Notes: a model not told the origin generated them from the letters alone. Numbered from the stretch's first letter, positions 21,729 to 33,275 are shown. The stretch: DNA of 64,000 nt from Tridacna crocea (GCA_943736015.1 OX031071.1:35124619-35188618), one strand, 5' to 3'. Translations and numbers: made by a program.

Positions 21729-21858
21729 GCAGGGTGAAAACATTGTGGGAAAAAGGAGAAAATGCTTGTTACCAGCATTTTCTCCTTTTCTCGCAATGGT
21801 TTCAGAAGGCTTCTTTTTCAGGGTCGTAAAAACCTGAGATAGTTTGGTAAAGGGTTAA
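21729..21858 (+). mobile_element. THM, left half missing
   Basis: Begins within the fragment agggtgaaaacattgtggga, has the full hairpin and the B end to ggtaaagggttaatt. Confidence 0.75.
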
Positions 21859-21873
21859 TTAATAAAATTGTCA

Positions 21874-22004
21874 TTAATCAAGTGATTTCGTATTGGCTCA
21901 GTTACAGGTCCTCGGTCAGCCGTATTGGCCCGAGGCCTTCGGCCTCGGGCCAATACGGCTGAACTCGGACCTGTAACTGGGCCAATACGAAATCACTTGA
22001 TTAA
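21874..22004. repeat. 131-bp near-perfect hairpin
   Basis: Arms of about 64 bp with a TTC loop: ttaatcaagtgatttcgtat at the left, atacgaaatcacttgattaa at the right, cgaggcc/ggcctcg at the tip. About four mismatches. It lies just after a THM. Confidence 0.8.
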
Positions 22005-22526
22005 TAACATTATAGTATTAATACTCCCTACAGTCTAGTAGAAACTGAGATGGCAGACTGAGATTGACCACGATTTTTTGTTGCTTTTACAGAAGACTGA
22101 AGGGCATGGCCCTTAGCTTTAGACATTACCTCTTGCTTTACTTTTGTAACATTGCCTTGTACGTTGTACAAACCTTCTTGTATTGGCCTCTCTTTTTACA
22201 AAATGTACTAGGGTCACTTGGTTTGGCTTTCTTTACATCATTTTCAGCCGTAATTGGTTACGAAACGACCTGTTTGACCTCATCCATGGTTACCTGATTA
22301 ACAGACAATTTGTCGTTAGATTTATAGCTTATTTATTTGTCCAACAGCAGCCCTGGCAAGCTACATGTCTATGCGACCCTGACTAAATCTAGTGCTTTTC
22401 CTTCTTGACTCCAAGGTAAGAAATCCTTTCATTCTTGTTCACCCCCGTGAAAACTGACCTATAAATATACAATTTATATACGTTTTTTATGAATGAGAAC
22501 TTGCTTGTTTTGCAGTTAAAATATGG
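22005..22526. other. No recognised gene
   Basis: Two overlapping ORFs (22064-22297, 22183-22386) have no recognisable motif and no neighbouring exon signals I can support. Confidence 0.4.
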
Positions 22527-22528
22527 GT

Positions 22529-22559
<31 letters not shown>

Positions 22560-22580
22560 CTTTATTCATTCATTTATTTT
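22527..22580 (+). repeat. TTTA microsatellite
   Basis: About nine tandem ttta units followed by imperfect ttcattcattt. Confidence 0.85.
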
Positions 22581-22822
22581 CTAGTAAAACGTGATTGTCT
22601 CATTTTAGATCACCGGGTCTAGATGACCCCTGCCTATCCTGAGGTTAGAAGAACTAGAACTTGAATTTGAGGAAGACTCGTCTGGGTAGAAGCTAGACTG
22701 TCTTCTGTGAACCCTAAATATCCTCGACTTTTTTGCTTGTATCGGTGATTCTGGGAGCAGAATTAGTAGAATAACCTTCTAGTGGTTAATTAGGCTTTGC
22801 TTTTGCATCTTGTTCCCCTAGA

Positions 22823-23040
22823 TTAACTCTTTACCACACAAGAAAATTTTAGATTGGTCCAAATTGACAGCATTTGCAGACGACAAAATAAAGGTGACTA
22901 AAACATAGAAATTTGTTCTGGGAAGGGTAGAAAACACCGTGGGAAAACAAATTTCAAATTTTCAATCACTATTATTTTGTCGTCTGCAAATGCTTTCTAT
23001 TTAGACAAACCTAAAGTTTTGTCGTTTGGTAATGAGCTAA
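22823..23040. mobile_element. THM recombinant with two A ends
   Basis: Left end A (ttaactctttaccacacaag ... gcatttgcagacgacaaaat) and, inverted, a second end A on the right (attttgtcgtctgcaaatgc ... gtcgtttggtaatgagctaa). The central hairpin is reduced to acaccgtgggaaaac. No B end is present. Confidence 0.75.
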
Positions 23041-23264
23041 ACTAATATTTTGGTCGTGAAGGTAATTTCGTCGTGTTAAATGGGAAATAACCGTGTCGTC
23101 AGAAACCGATAAAGTCGCTCAAGAACTGTGTAGTTGTCTCCCATTTCAATGTCGAATATATTCTACTAGGGAAACCCGCTTTCCTGTCACGGAAGTTCGT
23201 ATAGAACGACCCACATATGTACGATGGTTGTCCCAAAATGCCGTAGAATCGTTTAGAAAGTAAG

Positions 23265-23467
23265 CCAAACAGAACGATACAGCCTTGAAACTCCACATAC
23301 AAACAGTTGCAAATCAAAAATTGAAATTTGTATCCTGCTTGGTGGAGAACAGTGTGAGAAAAGGAGAAAATGCTGGTTACCAGCATTTTCTCCTTCTCCC
23401 ACAATCTTTTCTAAAGGCTTTTTTTCTCAGTGTCGTCAAAAACAGAGATTGTTTGGTAAAGGGTTAA
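23265..23467 (+). mobile_element. THM, left end diverged
   Basis: Hairpin intact (gtgagaaaaggagaaaatgc), B end to gtttggtaaagggttaa. End A is barely recognisable. Confidence 0.65.
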
Positions 23468-23659
23468 CTCTTATCCTGATAAAGAAACAAAATTTTAAAA
23501 CTGATAATATAAATCCAAATATTGCTATTTCGTAAGGTAATTTTGCAGGAAAAATATCTCCTCATCGAAAAGTGTAGATCCAAGATCAGACTGCATGTTC
23601 TGTACAGTGTGATTTGATCTACACTGTCGGCACGTGATCAGTGAGTTGTGCTTAGCAAC

Positions 23660-24037
23660 CTAAGTATTATAGATAATCTATACTCTTAGATATTAACCCT
23701 TTCTCACACAATGAGGACTTTTGACAACCCTTGGAAAGAAGCCTACTGAAAACATTTTGGGAAAAGGACAAAATGCTGCTAAGTATTATAGATAATCTAT
23801 ACTCTTAGGCATTTGTCACACAACGAGGACTTTTGACGATCCTGGGAAAGAAGCCTGTCGAAAACATTTTGGGGAAAAGGAGAAAATGCTGCTAACTATT
23901 AAAGATAATCTATACTCGTAGGTATTAACCCTTTCTCACACAATGAGGACTTTTGACTACCTCGGGAAAGAAGCTTACTGAAAACATTGTGGGAAAAGGA
24001 CAAAATGCTGCTAAGTATTCAACATAATCTATACTCT
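23660..24037 (-). repeat. 113-119-bp tandem array of THM B-half plus adjacent sequence
   Basis: The landmark ctaagtattatagataatct recurs (with changes) at 23660, 23779, 23892 and 24011. Each unit includes ctcacacaatgaggactttt and the left hairpin arm up to aaatgctg. The array thus repeats exactly one half of the MITE. Confidence 0.75.
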
Positions 24038-24042
24038 TAAGT

Positions 24043-24493
24043 CACGGCGGGGAATCACGTGACACAACAACAACAACAATGACCGTTATTTGAAAAAATT
24101 CCCCAACTTCAGGTAAGAAAATCTTCAATAATTCCGTTAATACGTGACAAATTGGAATTCGGTTTGAAGCAGAGAAGGCGGAAGGACTTCAGGGATTTGC
24201 TTAATGTGTTAGATTTTTTAAACAACACCTGATAAAAAAGTTATTGACGAGCAAACAAATTATCCAGGGTAAAAAAATTGTTTGCTCGTCAATAACTTTT
24301 TTATCAGGTGTTGTTTAAAAAATCTAACACATCAAGCAAATCCCTGGAGTCCTTCCACCTTATCTGCTTCAAACCAAATTCCAATCGGTCATGTATTAAC
24401 GGAATTATTGAAGATTTTCTTACCTGAAGTCGGGGAATTTTTTCAAATAACGGTCATTGTTGTTGTTGTTGTGTCACGTGATTCCCTGCCGTG
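24043..24493. mobile_element. 451-bp almost perfect inverted repeat (foldback MITE), TAAGT flanks
   Basis: Ends CACGGCGGGGAATCACGTGA and TCACGTGATTCCCTGCCGTG. Arms of about 217 bp differ at only about ten positions, around a short spacer near 24268. TAAGT at 24038-24042 and 24494-24498 fits a 5-bp target duplication. Transcribed, it would fold into a long dsRNA. Confidence 0.85.
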
Positions 24494-24499
24494 TAAGTA

Positions 24500-24717
24500 T
24501 TAACCCTTTCTCACACAATGAGGACTTTTGACTACCTCGGAAAAGAAGCTTATTGAAAACATTTTTGGAAAAGGAGAAAATGCTGGTAATCACCATTTTC
24601 TCCTTTTCCCACAATGTTTTCCCCCATAAATAAACAATTGCACCACTTGAGCCACACTGAAATTGTCGCCTGCGAATGCTTAAATTGTATCCCTGGTAAA
24701 GACTTAACCCTTTACCA
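24500..24717 (-). mobile_element. THM, complete, right TTAA shared
   Basis: TTAACCCTTTCTCACACAAT at the left. End A is worn (cgcctgcgaatgcttaaatt). The final TTAA (24714-24717) begins the next copy. Confidence 0.8.
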
Positions 24718-24930
24718 CACGACAAAATTTTAGATATCTCAAAATTAGATGCATTTGTAGATAACAGTTTTTACGTGGCTCATGTGAAATAAATTTTCTA
24801 TGATGGGTAGAAAACATTGCGAGAAAAGGAGAAAATGCTGGTTACCAGCATTTTCTCCTTTTCCCACAATGATTTCAAAAGCCTTCTCTTTCTACTTAAA
24901 TCTGATGACACTGTGATCATTTCTCAGCAG
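24714..24930 (+). mobile_element. THM abutting the previous copy, B end lost
   Basis: TTAACCCTTTACCACACGAC, hairpin core gctggttaccagcattttct, then aaaagccttctctttctact and no terminal TTAA. Confidence 0.75.
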
Positions 24931-25214
24931 TGATCATTCGTTCTAAATTATGGCAGCTTGATTATCCCTCTCGCAAAAATCATTTAGTTCGAAAGGTTCT
25001 GGACAATTATTTTGACATGTTGTTTCTACCAGACAGTCCTTGTGCAATCTGGGACATACCGATACTTAGAACTCACTGTGCAAAGAAAAAAGCTTGCTAT
25101 GACGCTGTTTATATCTTGGGTTGTTTTCTGCATCGTACGTTGAACCATGTAACAAATATTACAAACTTACAGAAAACGTTATTATATTGCACAAGCTGTA
25201 GTTACGAGGTTTTT

Positions 25215-25278
25215 GAAGTAAACAGACGAAATGCTTTCAATTTAGCCAGTCTAAAATGTTGTCGCTTCGTACGGGGCT
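25215..25278 (-). mobile_element. THM end A fragment
   Basis: gacgaaatgctttcaattta, then agtctaaaatgttgtcgctt and tacggggctaa. Confidence 0.5.
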
Positions 25279-25732
25279 AAACGATTGCCAGGGAAAAGAA
25301 ACTTGTGAAAAAAAATTGTTAAAAGAAAACAAAACTATTCAAGTTTTTAAAGGCCCGCTACTTGCCAAAGATGAACAATTCGGGGATCAAAATACAGACA
25401 ACTTCTATTAGTATTAATACTATTTGAACGTATAGATATTGCAAATAATAAAAAAAATGTACTGCTAGAAAAGAAATGTTCTGCCAAAAAGCATTACAAA
25501 CTTTAACATTGGTTTTCGACCGGCGACTAGAAGATACAATCCAATGCAAAATACATGTAGGAATTTCTAAACGAACTTTCGTGACAGAAAAGGGGGCTTC
25601 CCTACTAGGATATGCGACATTGAAATGGGAGACAACCACACAGTTCTTGAGCGACTTTATTAGTTTCTGACGACACGGTTATTTCCCATTTAACACGACG
25701 AAATTACGTTCTGGACGAAAATATTAGTTTAA

Positions 25733-26180
25733 CACACATCACTTTATTTCGAATAATGAAAATTAGTTAAAGAGTTAGACATTTATTACAAAAAGAAATT
25801 CCTAGGCTGAAAATTTTATGCATTAGGTCCTGGGTGTCACAGATTATTAAAAAGTATTGTTCTCTGTACTGAAAGTGCTAAAGGAATTCTGTTTGCTCAA
25901 ACAAGCAAGCAGAGACGGTTCAAAATTGTATTTCAAATGCATGTCGATTTCTACAACTTTGTCGATTCAACGAATATTATATAGAATCATGTGACGGTCG
26001 CTTACACCAATGTTTGGTCCTGGCCAGTTCCATTATTTTCTGCTTTCTTTTTTAAATATCGTGCGGCAAGGCAAACTCAGGAAACAAACGAATTGTTACA
26101 TCACTGGTATACGACAGCAGTAACGGTAATGATAAAATCTGCGTAATACACTTCTTTTTTTAATCAATCAACGGTTTATT
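25733..26180. other. Nothing recognised
   Basis: AT-rich unique-looking sequence without repeats, RNA genes or convincing ORFs. Confidence 0.4.
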
Positions 26181-26194
26181 CGCACAACACAGTG

Positions 26195-26420
26195 TTTTTA
26201 CCTACTCTCTGGAAAAGAGGCATTTGAAAAGGTTGTAGGTAACGGAGAAAATGCTGGTCACCAGCTGGTAACCAGCATTTTCTCCTTTTCCCACGATGTT
26301 TGATACCCTTTCACTGACAACCCTCGTCATTTGAGTCACATTCATTTGTAGTCTGCTAATGATTTCCGTTTTGAAAAGTCGACAATTGTTTGGTTGTTCG
26401 TCGGGTAACGTATAAGTTAA
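26195..26420 (-). mobile_element. THM with 8-11-bp duplication at the hairpin tip
   Basis: The centre reads gctggtcaccagctggtaac then cagcattttc, so the tip is doubled. The right end closes at ttaa 26417-26420. The B end is worn. Confidence 0.65.
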
Positions 26421-26896
26421 CCAACAAGACATCGAGGTTTTAGTCTATACTTGTTTAAAACTAATTCAACTAAGATACGTGTGCTTTGGAATAAAGAGCA
26501 GTTTTTGTTAAGACAAGATTTAGAGACAACATACAATATTTTATTGCATTAAACACTACAGTTTCTCTTCAAACATTAAATTAAATGATAATACTGTAAA
26601 TAGTCGACCAAAAATTAATTATATTAAAGATAATGAAGCGGCAATGATAGTAGTAGAAAGATAGACCATACTGACGACTTTGACATTGAAAGCAAATAGA
26701 TCTTCCTTTATTTAGAAAATAATAATAATAAATGGCATTATAAGATGAGAAGCACTTAGTGAAGGATGCGGTCTAACCTCTTGTAAACAAATTAAGCACC
26801 TAGACATTCACTGTGTGCTTTTTTAAGGCAAGTGTTTGTTTACTACAGGAAAATTTCTAGACATTTGCTTTCTCTAGGAACTCGTTGTAAGCTTTC

Positions 26897-27116
26897 TTAA
26901 CTCTTTACCAGATGACAAAATTTTAGACTTGTCCAAGTTGAAAGCATTTGCAGACGACAAAAAAATATACGGCTTGTATGATGAAATTTGTTTTTGAACG
27001 GGAAGGAAACATTGTTGGAAAATGAGGAAATGTTGATTACCAGCATTTTCTCCTTATAATGTTTTCAATAACATTTTGTTCTGGGTCGTTTAAACTTGAG
27101 ACTGTTTAGATAAACA
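26897..27116 (+). mobile_element. THM, right end worn
   Basis: TTAACTCTTTACCAGATGAC with a good A end. Right hairpin arm shortened (ctccttataatgttttca). B end reads gactgtttagataaac. Confidence 0.7.
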
Positions 27117-27187
27117 AAATTGAGAATACATGTACCTCAAAATGAGGATACGAAATTGTTGCCAACTTTTTTAAAAAGATTTCTTAA

Positions 27188-27416
27188 TTAACCTTTTCAA
27201 AATAACCTCGAGTTTTAACGACCATGAAGTAGAAACCCTGAGAAAACATTGAAAAAAAGTAGAAAATGCTGGTTACCAGCATTTTTTACTTTCCCCACAA
27301 TGTTTTCTACGCTATCAACGAGCTTAGACTGATATGTAAAACTTTCAGATTTGTCGTCTCTACATTATGCTTTTGATTTGAAGGAGAGCAACATTTTCAC
27401 GTTGAAAGATTCTAAA
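27188..27416 (-). mobile_element. THM, diverged
   Basis: TTAACCTTTTCAAAATAACC, hairpin core aaaatgctggttaccagcat, end A worn. Confidence 0.65.
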
Positions 27417-27879
27417 TACCTAACCTATAAAAGCAGGCACCTCTGAGACACTCTCTACATTATTGCATAAGACAGGTGACTGCTCTATACAGAGAGAATT
27501 CAACACAGTTACCTGCCTTGTTAACACTGTATAGGGTTGCTGATTAAAGGGAATTGCTTTACAGAGATGACCGCTATGATACTAGTAATTTTTATTGTAG
27601 TGTTATGGCAAGGAGACATGCAGGAAACTATAGTATCACATCTTTTCGAAGAAGGAACCACTTGTATAAACCGCTTTTCCATTATTTTATCTTTATTGAA
27701 AAGGGAAAAGTTCCAGTTTAATGGTTAGGTCTATTCAATTTGAATTCATTTAACGTCCATGCTTTCTTATATAGTGCTACATATTTTTTCTTTGAAGTCC
27801 GCCATCCTGGAGATTCTGAACTTCCTTGACCCTCCATTGGGCGAAAAAAAGAAAAGAAGTTAAAGGAACAAATAATAAA

Positions 27880-28075
27880 AAGAGGTGATCAAACTATAAC
27901 CATTCGCAGACAATACATATACGTCGCTTAAATGATAGGGTTTAATATAAGTATGATAGAAAGCATTGTTGGAATAGAAGACAATGCTGTTTACCAGCCT
28001 GGTTTCCTCTGTTTCAAACATATTATCAAAAGCTCCCTTATTTAGGATCGCAACTGATCGGAATTAGAGTAAATT
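27880..28075 (+). mobile_element. Degraded THM relic
   Basis: cattcgcagacaatacatat, tagaaagcattgttggaata and gctgtttaccagcctggttt echo the A arm and hairpin. Confidence 0.4.
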
Positions 28076-28370
28076 GCCTCACTTGCCAGTTTTTTCTGAT
28101 GAATTGTCTCTCAACATTATTTTTATAGGGCTTGAGCCTTTTACCAGAGACGGCACAAAATTTGATGTCTGTTGTTGGACCCTCACAGTCCGCTTGTTTT
28201 GTCATGCCTACTAGTTGGAGTCTGTCCTAGTGTCTTTAATTTGTATTTTCTTCTTTCTAAATAGATCGAGTTTACATATTTGATACTGAAATAATTAAGT
28301 AGGTCCGCAGGAGAAAGTCACCGCCAACTACACGAATTTGTTGATGTTTGAGTTGTCGCCATTAGTCATG

Positions 28371-29366
28371 GTGAGTTTTAGTGATCGTGTTGTGTCCAGC
28401 ATCCGTCGTGCATCGTACGTCGTTCGTCGTCAATTTTTACCTTGTGTACACTCTAGAGGTCATATTTTCAGTCCCATACTCAAAAAACTTGGTCAAAATA
28501 TTTGGTTTGATAAGATCTCGGACGAGTTCAAAAATGGGTCAGGTCGGGTGAAAAAACTAGGTCACCAGGTGCAATCTTAAAGAAACATTGTGCACACTCT
28601 AGAGGCCACATTTTCAGTCCAATGCTTTTAAAAATCTGAATCTTTGCCTGGATAATATCTCATATGAGTTTGAAAATGGGTCCTTTCGGGTCAAAAACTA
28701 TGTCATTAGGTCAAACCTTAGAAAAACCTTGTGTATGCTCTACAGGCCACATTTTCAGTGTAATTCTGTATTAAGTCATTCAGACTGTTTGTCCTGATAA
28801 TATCTTGTACAAGTTAGAAAATGGGTCATGGCGGGTTAATAACTAGATCACCAGGTCAAATGTTAGAAAAACATTGTATATGCTCTAGAGTCCAGTACTA
28901 GAGGTATCTTAGAGCATTTTGAAAATGGGTCACGTCGGGTCAATAACTAGCTCAGTTGATTAATTTTCTTAAGCAACTTTTATATGCTTTAGAGACCACA
29001 TTTTGTTTGTCCAATACTCATGAAATGTGGTCAGGATGTTTTTCTTAATGACATCTTATGCATTTTAGTTTGAAAATGGGTTAGTTAAGATAAAAAACTA
29101 GGTCAACTTTTGGGAAACCCTTGTGTATACTTTAGAGGCCACAATTTAAGTTCAATGTGAATGAAACTTGGTGAAAATGTTTGTCTTGATGACATGGATA
29201 AGTCTAGAAATAGGCTTGCGTACAGACTAGAGGCCTAATTTTCAATCCAATAATTATGAAAGCATGTTAGAATGTTTGTTATAATATCCCGAAAGAGGTT
29301 TAAAATGGATCCTGTGTGATCAAAAGACTAAGGTGAGCAACTTCAGGGCCATCATGGCCCTCTTGC
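28371..29366 (-). mobile_element. CAAGAGGGCC-family element with ~140-bp internal repeats
   Basis: On the minus strand it starts caagagggccatgatggccc followed by tgctcacc. On the + strand the interior repeats ctctagaggccacattttca and gtttgaaaatgggtc with a ~140-bp period. The far end has cgtcgtgcatcgtacgtcgt. It shares both termini types with Y but a different interior. Confidence 0.65.
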
Positions 29367-30338
29367 TTTTTGGTTAGATATTTCTGACTCTAATTTTTTA
29401 TCACATCCACTATTATCCTCTTCAAGTGTAATAGTTTCCAGTTCGGCATTTGGATTGCGCAACGTTAGGCAATTACTTTTTTATGGCTCCACAAGTAAGC
29501 AAACGAGAACATGAAAATTGTTCTGAAATTGACGAATCATGAAGAACACGCCATTTTTTTTTAGAGCGACAGTCTATAAGTTACAAAAAAAGAACTCCGT
29601 TTAACGTTAGGACAATACTTGTATCTTTTTTTAACAAAATTATTCTAGATTTTGTATTGAATGATAAGACATTTGCTTGTTGATTTAAATAAAAAATTGG
29701 TCTTTACATTCACTGAATCAATGGCCCATCTCAAAACACGTCGTATAAAACATTCTCCAAATTGCATAGAAAAGGAGATAGTTCTTGTTTCTGATGCTGT
29801 ATACTTTCAAAGATGGATCCTTTAAAGACGTTTTGTCAATTTCTTCCATAGGAGTTACTCTTGTAGCAATAAACGTTGAAAAAATCGACTAAGTTCATAT
29901 TGCGACAACCCCTGAATGTTTAACACCGCAAACTATATACCACAGTTAGGTAGTTTAATAGAAAATATGCGGACGATCACTTCCCGGTTCAAATTTCAAA
30001 CAAATCGCGCTTTGTTCGGTAGATAAATTTGTATTCCTTCGTTCCAACTATCCCTTCCATTTCTGTTGGCAGTTAACATAGCTATTGTGACGGCTGTTCA
30101 ACAAGTTCAGATTGCACCGAAAGTGCAGTATGAGTTTGTTCTTACTCCATTGGTAACTTCTACGTCACAGACATAGTCTACTTTATAAATGTCTTTTCTC
30201 ATGTAGTACAATTGTTGTTTTAGCCATGGACAACAAACGATTAATAAGAAATATAGTTCTCTATCTCACTGATTTCAAATTTTGTGACCAAGACGACAGT
30301 TCTGCTACAAAGTGTTATCTTGCATCACACGAAAACTG
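29367..30338. other. Nothing recognised
   Basis: No tandem repeat or clear ORF. Base composition is AT-rich as elsewhere. Confidence 0.4.
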
Positions 30339-30555
30339 ACATTCGGACATTTGCGTACAGTCTAGTCTCAGATCAGTCTGCGCAATCTGCGTAAGATAAT
30401 CCAAACTGGCTGTTTTAACTCCATTAGAATTTGTTTTACAGTAAACTTGCGCAAAACAAAAAAATACATAAATGCAGAAAGTGTTGTTTAGGATTAGCCT
30501 GCGCGGACTGCACAGTCTGATGCGAGACGACACCTAAAGCAAATTTCCGAATGCC
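30339..30555. mobile_element. Second MITE type with ~65-bp inverted repeats
   Basis: Left gacattcggacatttgcgta through aagataatcc pairs with right ggattagcctgcgcggactg through aatttccgaatgccc. Each arm itself carries a smaller CAGTCTGCGCA-type hairpin. Pieces of this type also lie at 36775, 37386, 38100 and 39675. Confidence 0.6.
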
Positions 30556-30709
30556 CATTTTTGGATGTTGCAGGCCAATTATGAGATTAAATTAGTCATC
30601 TTATTATAGTAAGAAGCTGTTTTTGGCCGTAAAGAAATTGTGTATTTTGTAAGGATATATTCAAATAATACCAATATTGATGACTCCCGCCACTTGTAAC
30701 GTTATTTTA

Positions 30710-30885
30710 GTCATGCCACGGCGACAGCTCGCATATTTTCTGGGTTTCAGCAGGAATACGCTGGGGCTCTGACGTGTTTTGTCCGAGGATACTCCCACGA
30801 GAAACCCAGTATATCTAGTGTGGCTCGAACCGTGTCACGAAAAACCGAGTATATCCAGTGTGGCGCGAAGCATGTGTCACGGGTC
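30710..30885 (+). repeat. Dispersed repeat plus ~40-bp tandem pair
   Basis: cgacagctcgcatattttct resembles 48488-48507. The pair cagtatatctagtgtggctc / gagtatatccagtgtggcgc lies at 30810-30885. Confidence 0.45.
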
Positions 30886-31149
30886 GCACACTTTGCAAGT
30901 GAGCCTTGCAGGATCCATGAAATCATTCGAAAGATCGCGTTCTACACGGTGACTTTAATCCGAAAACACCAAAATTTATAAAGATGCAAAATTCACGAAA
31001 CTATTTGATTATGAAGACAGTTGTGATTTCAAGATGGATGATTTCACTCGAAAGTCACGGAGTTAACTTATCATGAAGATAATGATTTTTGACGAAAAGC
31101 AGTGAAACCTTTTGTTTATGATAATAGTAATAATGAGTATAATAATTAT

Positions 31150-31371
31150 CTGTAAAATACAGTCCTGAGTTCTTAAGACTACGACGATGAGGCTTTTTAA
31201 AAGAATCAAGGGAACACGAGAAAATACTGGTCACCATCGTTTTCTCCTCATCCCACGATGTTTTTTTCTTTTTTTAAATAATCTCACCCATTCAAGCCAT
31301 TTTATTTATATTTTGTCGGAAATTGCTTTGAATTTAGAAAGGCTCAATTCTGTCGCTGGCTAATGGGTTAA
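31150..31371 (-). mobile_element. THM, diverged
   Basis: Hairpin relic gagaaaatactggtcaccat, end A gtcggaaattgctttgaatt and tgggttaa at 31368-31371. Confidence 0.55.
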
Positions 31372-32776
31372 ATTGCTTGAAAAGTAAGTTCTAGATCTAC
31401 ATGTCCTTCAAATGGTCGACATTCGTCTGCCAGTCGTGCGCAAATTCAAACTTTATTTTCTTTACCACACGACAAAGGTGTAAAGTTACAACCATTTGCA
31501 GGAATAGTACTACATACATCCATCGATCTGCAAAACCTGTCAACCATGTCAGCCTCCGTAACTACTTCCGCACAGATTGAGATAAGTCAAAACGTTTTTC
31601 AGTTTGTAAATTTTCCTCATGTCCAAGAACCATGCTACCTTCAGATCGGTCAATTGTTAGACTAAATAGATCTTTTAGATCCATATTTATGTGATAACGT
31701 TTTTGGTATCATGTATCACAAAGATGCTTTGAGTCCCCTTTTGCAAGTACATGGTTCATACAATATGTAGAGTGCTAACTTAATGTTGTACGGTAGATGA
31801 TTAACAAATTAAACATGTCCTTACACCTGACGTCATTTCTTAAATGGACTGACACAAAGTAGCAGAAATAGAAGAGTAGTCTCCCTTGACAACACGTCTT
31901 GTAGTGTTACAAGAAAAATTACCTATCTACATATAGTTTTAATGATGAGCTCTATATATTATTACTTGATATATGATAGGAAGTTGCCCTTACTGGGAAA
32001 TTATGGCTTGATCAGGTCATTCACAGATGTACATGTTATAGCTCTGACCAAATTTTTGCAAACGCACTGCCAATTGATGTCCGACTGCACCGCTTCTTTA
32101 ATAGGATTGAACTACGGCAGTTCCGCTTTTAGTACGTCCGTCTTATTTTACGTACGTTGTCTAATTACAGGACGGGACGGACGGCAAAGAATTTTGAGCA
32201 GGCTCAAAGATCTGGAGCACCCCTCTCAGCCTATGCCGTACATTTAGTTCGTAAACAGGTCGTTAAAGGTTCCTATTACGTCCATTTCGTCTGAACACAG
32301 CTTAAGTCTTTTAACACGCGGTAATTATTTAATGTCTTCCTTGGAGGTTTATCACCTGGTTACAGGTAGCATATTAATTTGATACGTCTTTCATGGTTTA
32401 TTGATAATGCCTTGAATCTTTGGGGCTTTTATAAAATGTTCAAATTATATAAAATATGTAACATTTCATTACATTCTTGTTGTTTTATTTCTTTTACGTC
32501 ACTTTCAACAATGTTTCATTCGAAAGCATCACAATGACGAGCAAGATTTTTCCTGTTGTACACCAGGACCAGCTGCGGGCTCTTCAATGCGTTGTCCGCG
32601 TACATCCCTACTGAAACTCGTTGAGTACTATAAGCGCTTGAGTTATAGATGCCAGTAATTTATTTATTTTTCATTCGCATGCATTTTCCTTGTAGGTTTT
32701 GCATTTTGCATTTATTTATCAAAGTACTCTGCGGGTATATTACATAACCCCATGGCAAATCTTAACGTATTATCTT
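31372..32776. other. Nothing firmly recognised
   Basis: A THM end-A scrap may lie at 31455-31510 (ctttaccacacgacaaagg). The 101-aa ORF at 31942-32247 shows no domain I know. Confidence 0.4.
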
Positions 32777-33005
32777 TTAACCCTTTACTCCATAGATACT
32801 CATTTCTACGCATTGCTTGTAGGAGTCTTTGGAAAACATTGTGGCAAAAGGTGAAATTGCTCGTGACGAGCAATTTCACCTTTTGTCACAATGTTTTCTA
32901 TGCTATCAAAAGGTGTCATAAACACATAAGAAACGGCTTCATCCTTGCTGTTATTTAGGGTTAATTAGAGATACCATAGAAATGCCTTATGGGGTAAAGG
33001 GTTAA
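32777..33005. mobile_element. THM subfamily variant with TTTACYCCATA ends
   Basis: 229 bp between TTAA sites. Ends TTAACCCTTTACTCCATAGA and its inverted partner TATGGGGTAAAGGGTTAA. The hairpin keeps the family layout, but both arms changed together: ggcaaaaggtgaaattgctc and its complement. This marks a distinct lineage. Confidence 0.8.
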
Positions 33006-33275
33006 ACACGTATTTTATTAAAGTACTAGACGGTTGTATTACACAACCCCATGACAAATCTTAACGTGTTTTATTTTGGAATTATTTTTAATGATTTTTT
33101 ATATAAATGAGACATAATGAGTCTACCTCTGGAATTCAGTACATCTGCAAAAAAAATATCGGAACAGGTCAACATGCACAGTCTGCGCAGGCTGCCATGG
33201 TCGATATTGTTTACATCTTTTTGTATTTGTAAATTTCTGTCTCTACAAAGATCTGTTTACCTCATACATCAACCG

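Larger units (their letters stand above)
23041..25728. mobile_element. W: 2.7-kb element with ~165-bp terminal inverted repeats
   Basis: Left actaatattttggtcgtga, right its inverted match ending aaatattagt. Inner parts share aatttcgtcgtgttaaatgg and ctcaagaactgtgt in inverted orientation. Flanks are CTAA (23037-23040) and TTAA (25729-25732). Its interior holds THM copies and the 451-bp hairpin. No transposase seen. Confidence 0.5.

Noticed and set aside
22064..22386. Membrane-protein exon
   Set aside because: Two overlapping ORFs have hydrophobic residues only in the manner of T-rich DNA, with no conserved motif or exon structure.
31942..32247. 101-aa ORF as a gene
   Set aside because: No recognisable domain, weak start context, no downstream AATAAA, and it stands alone.
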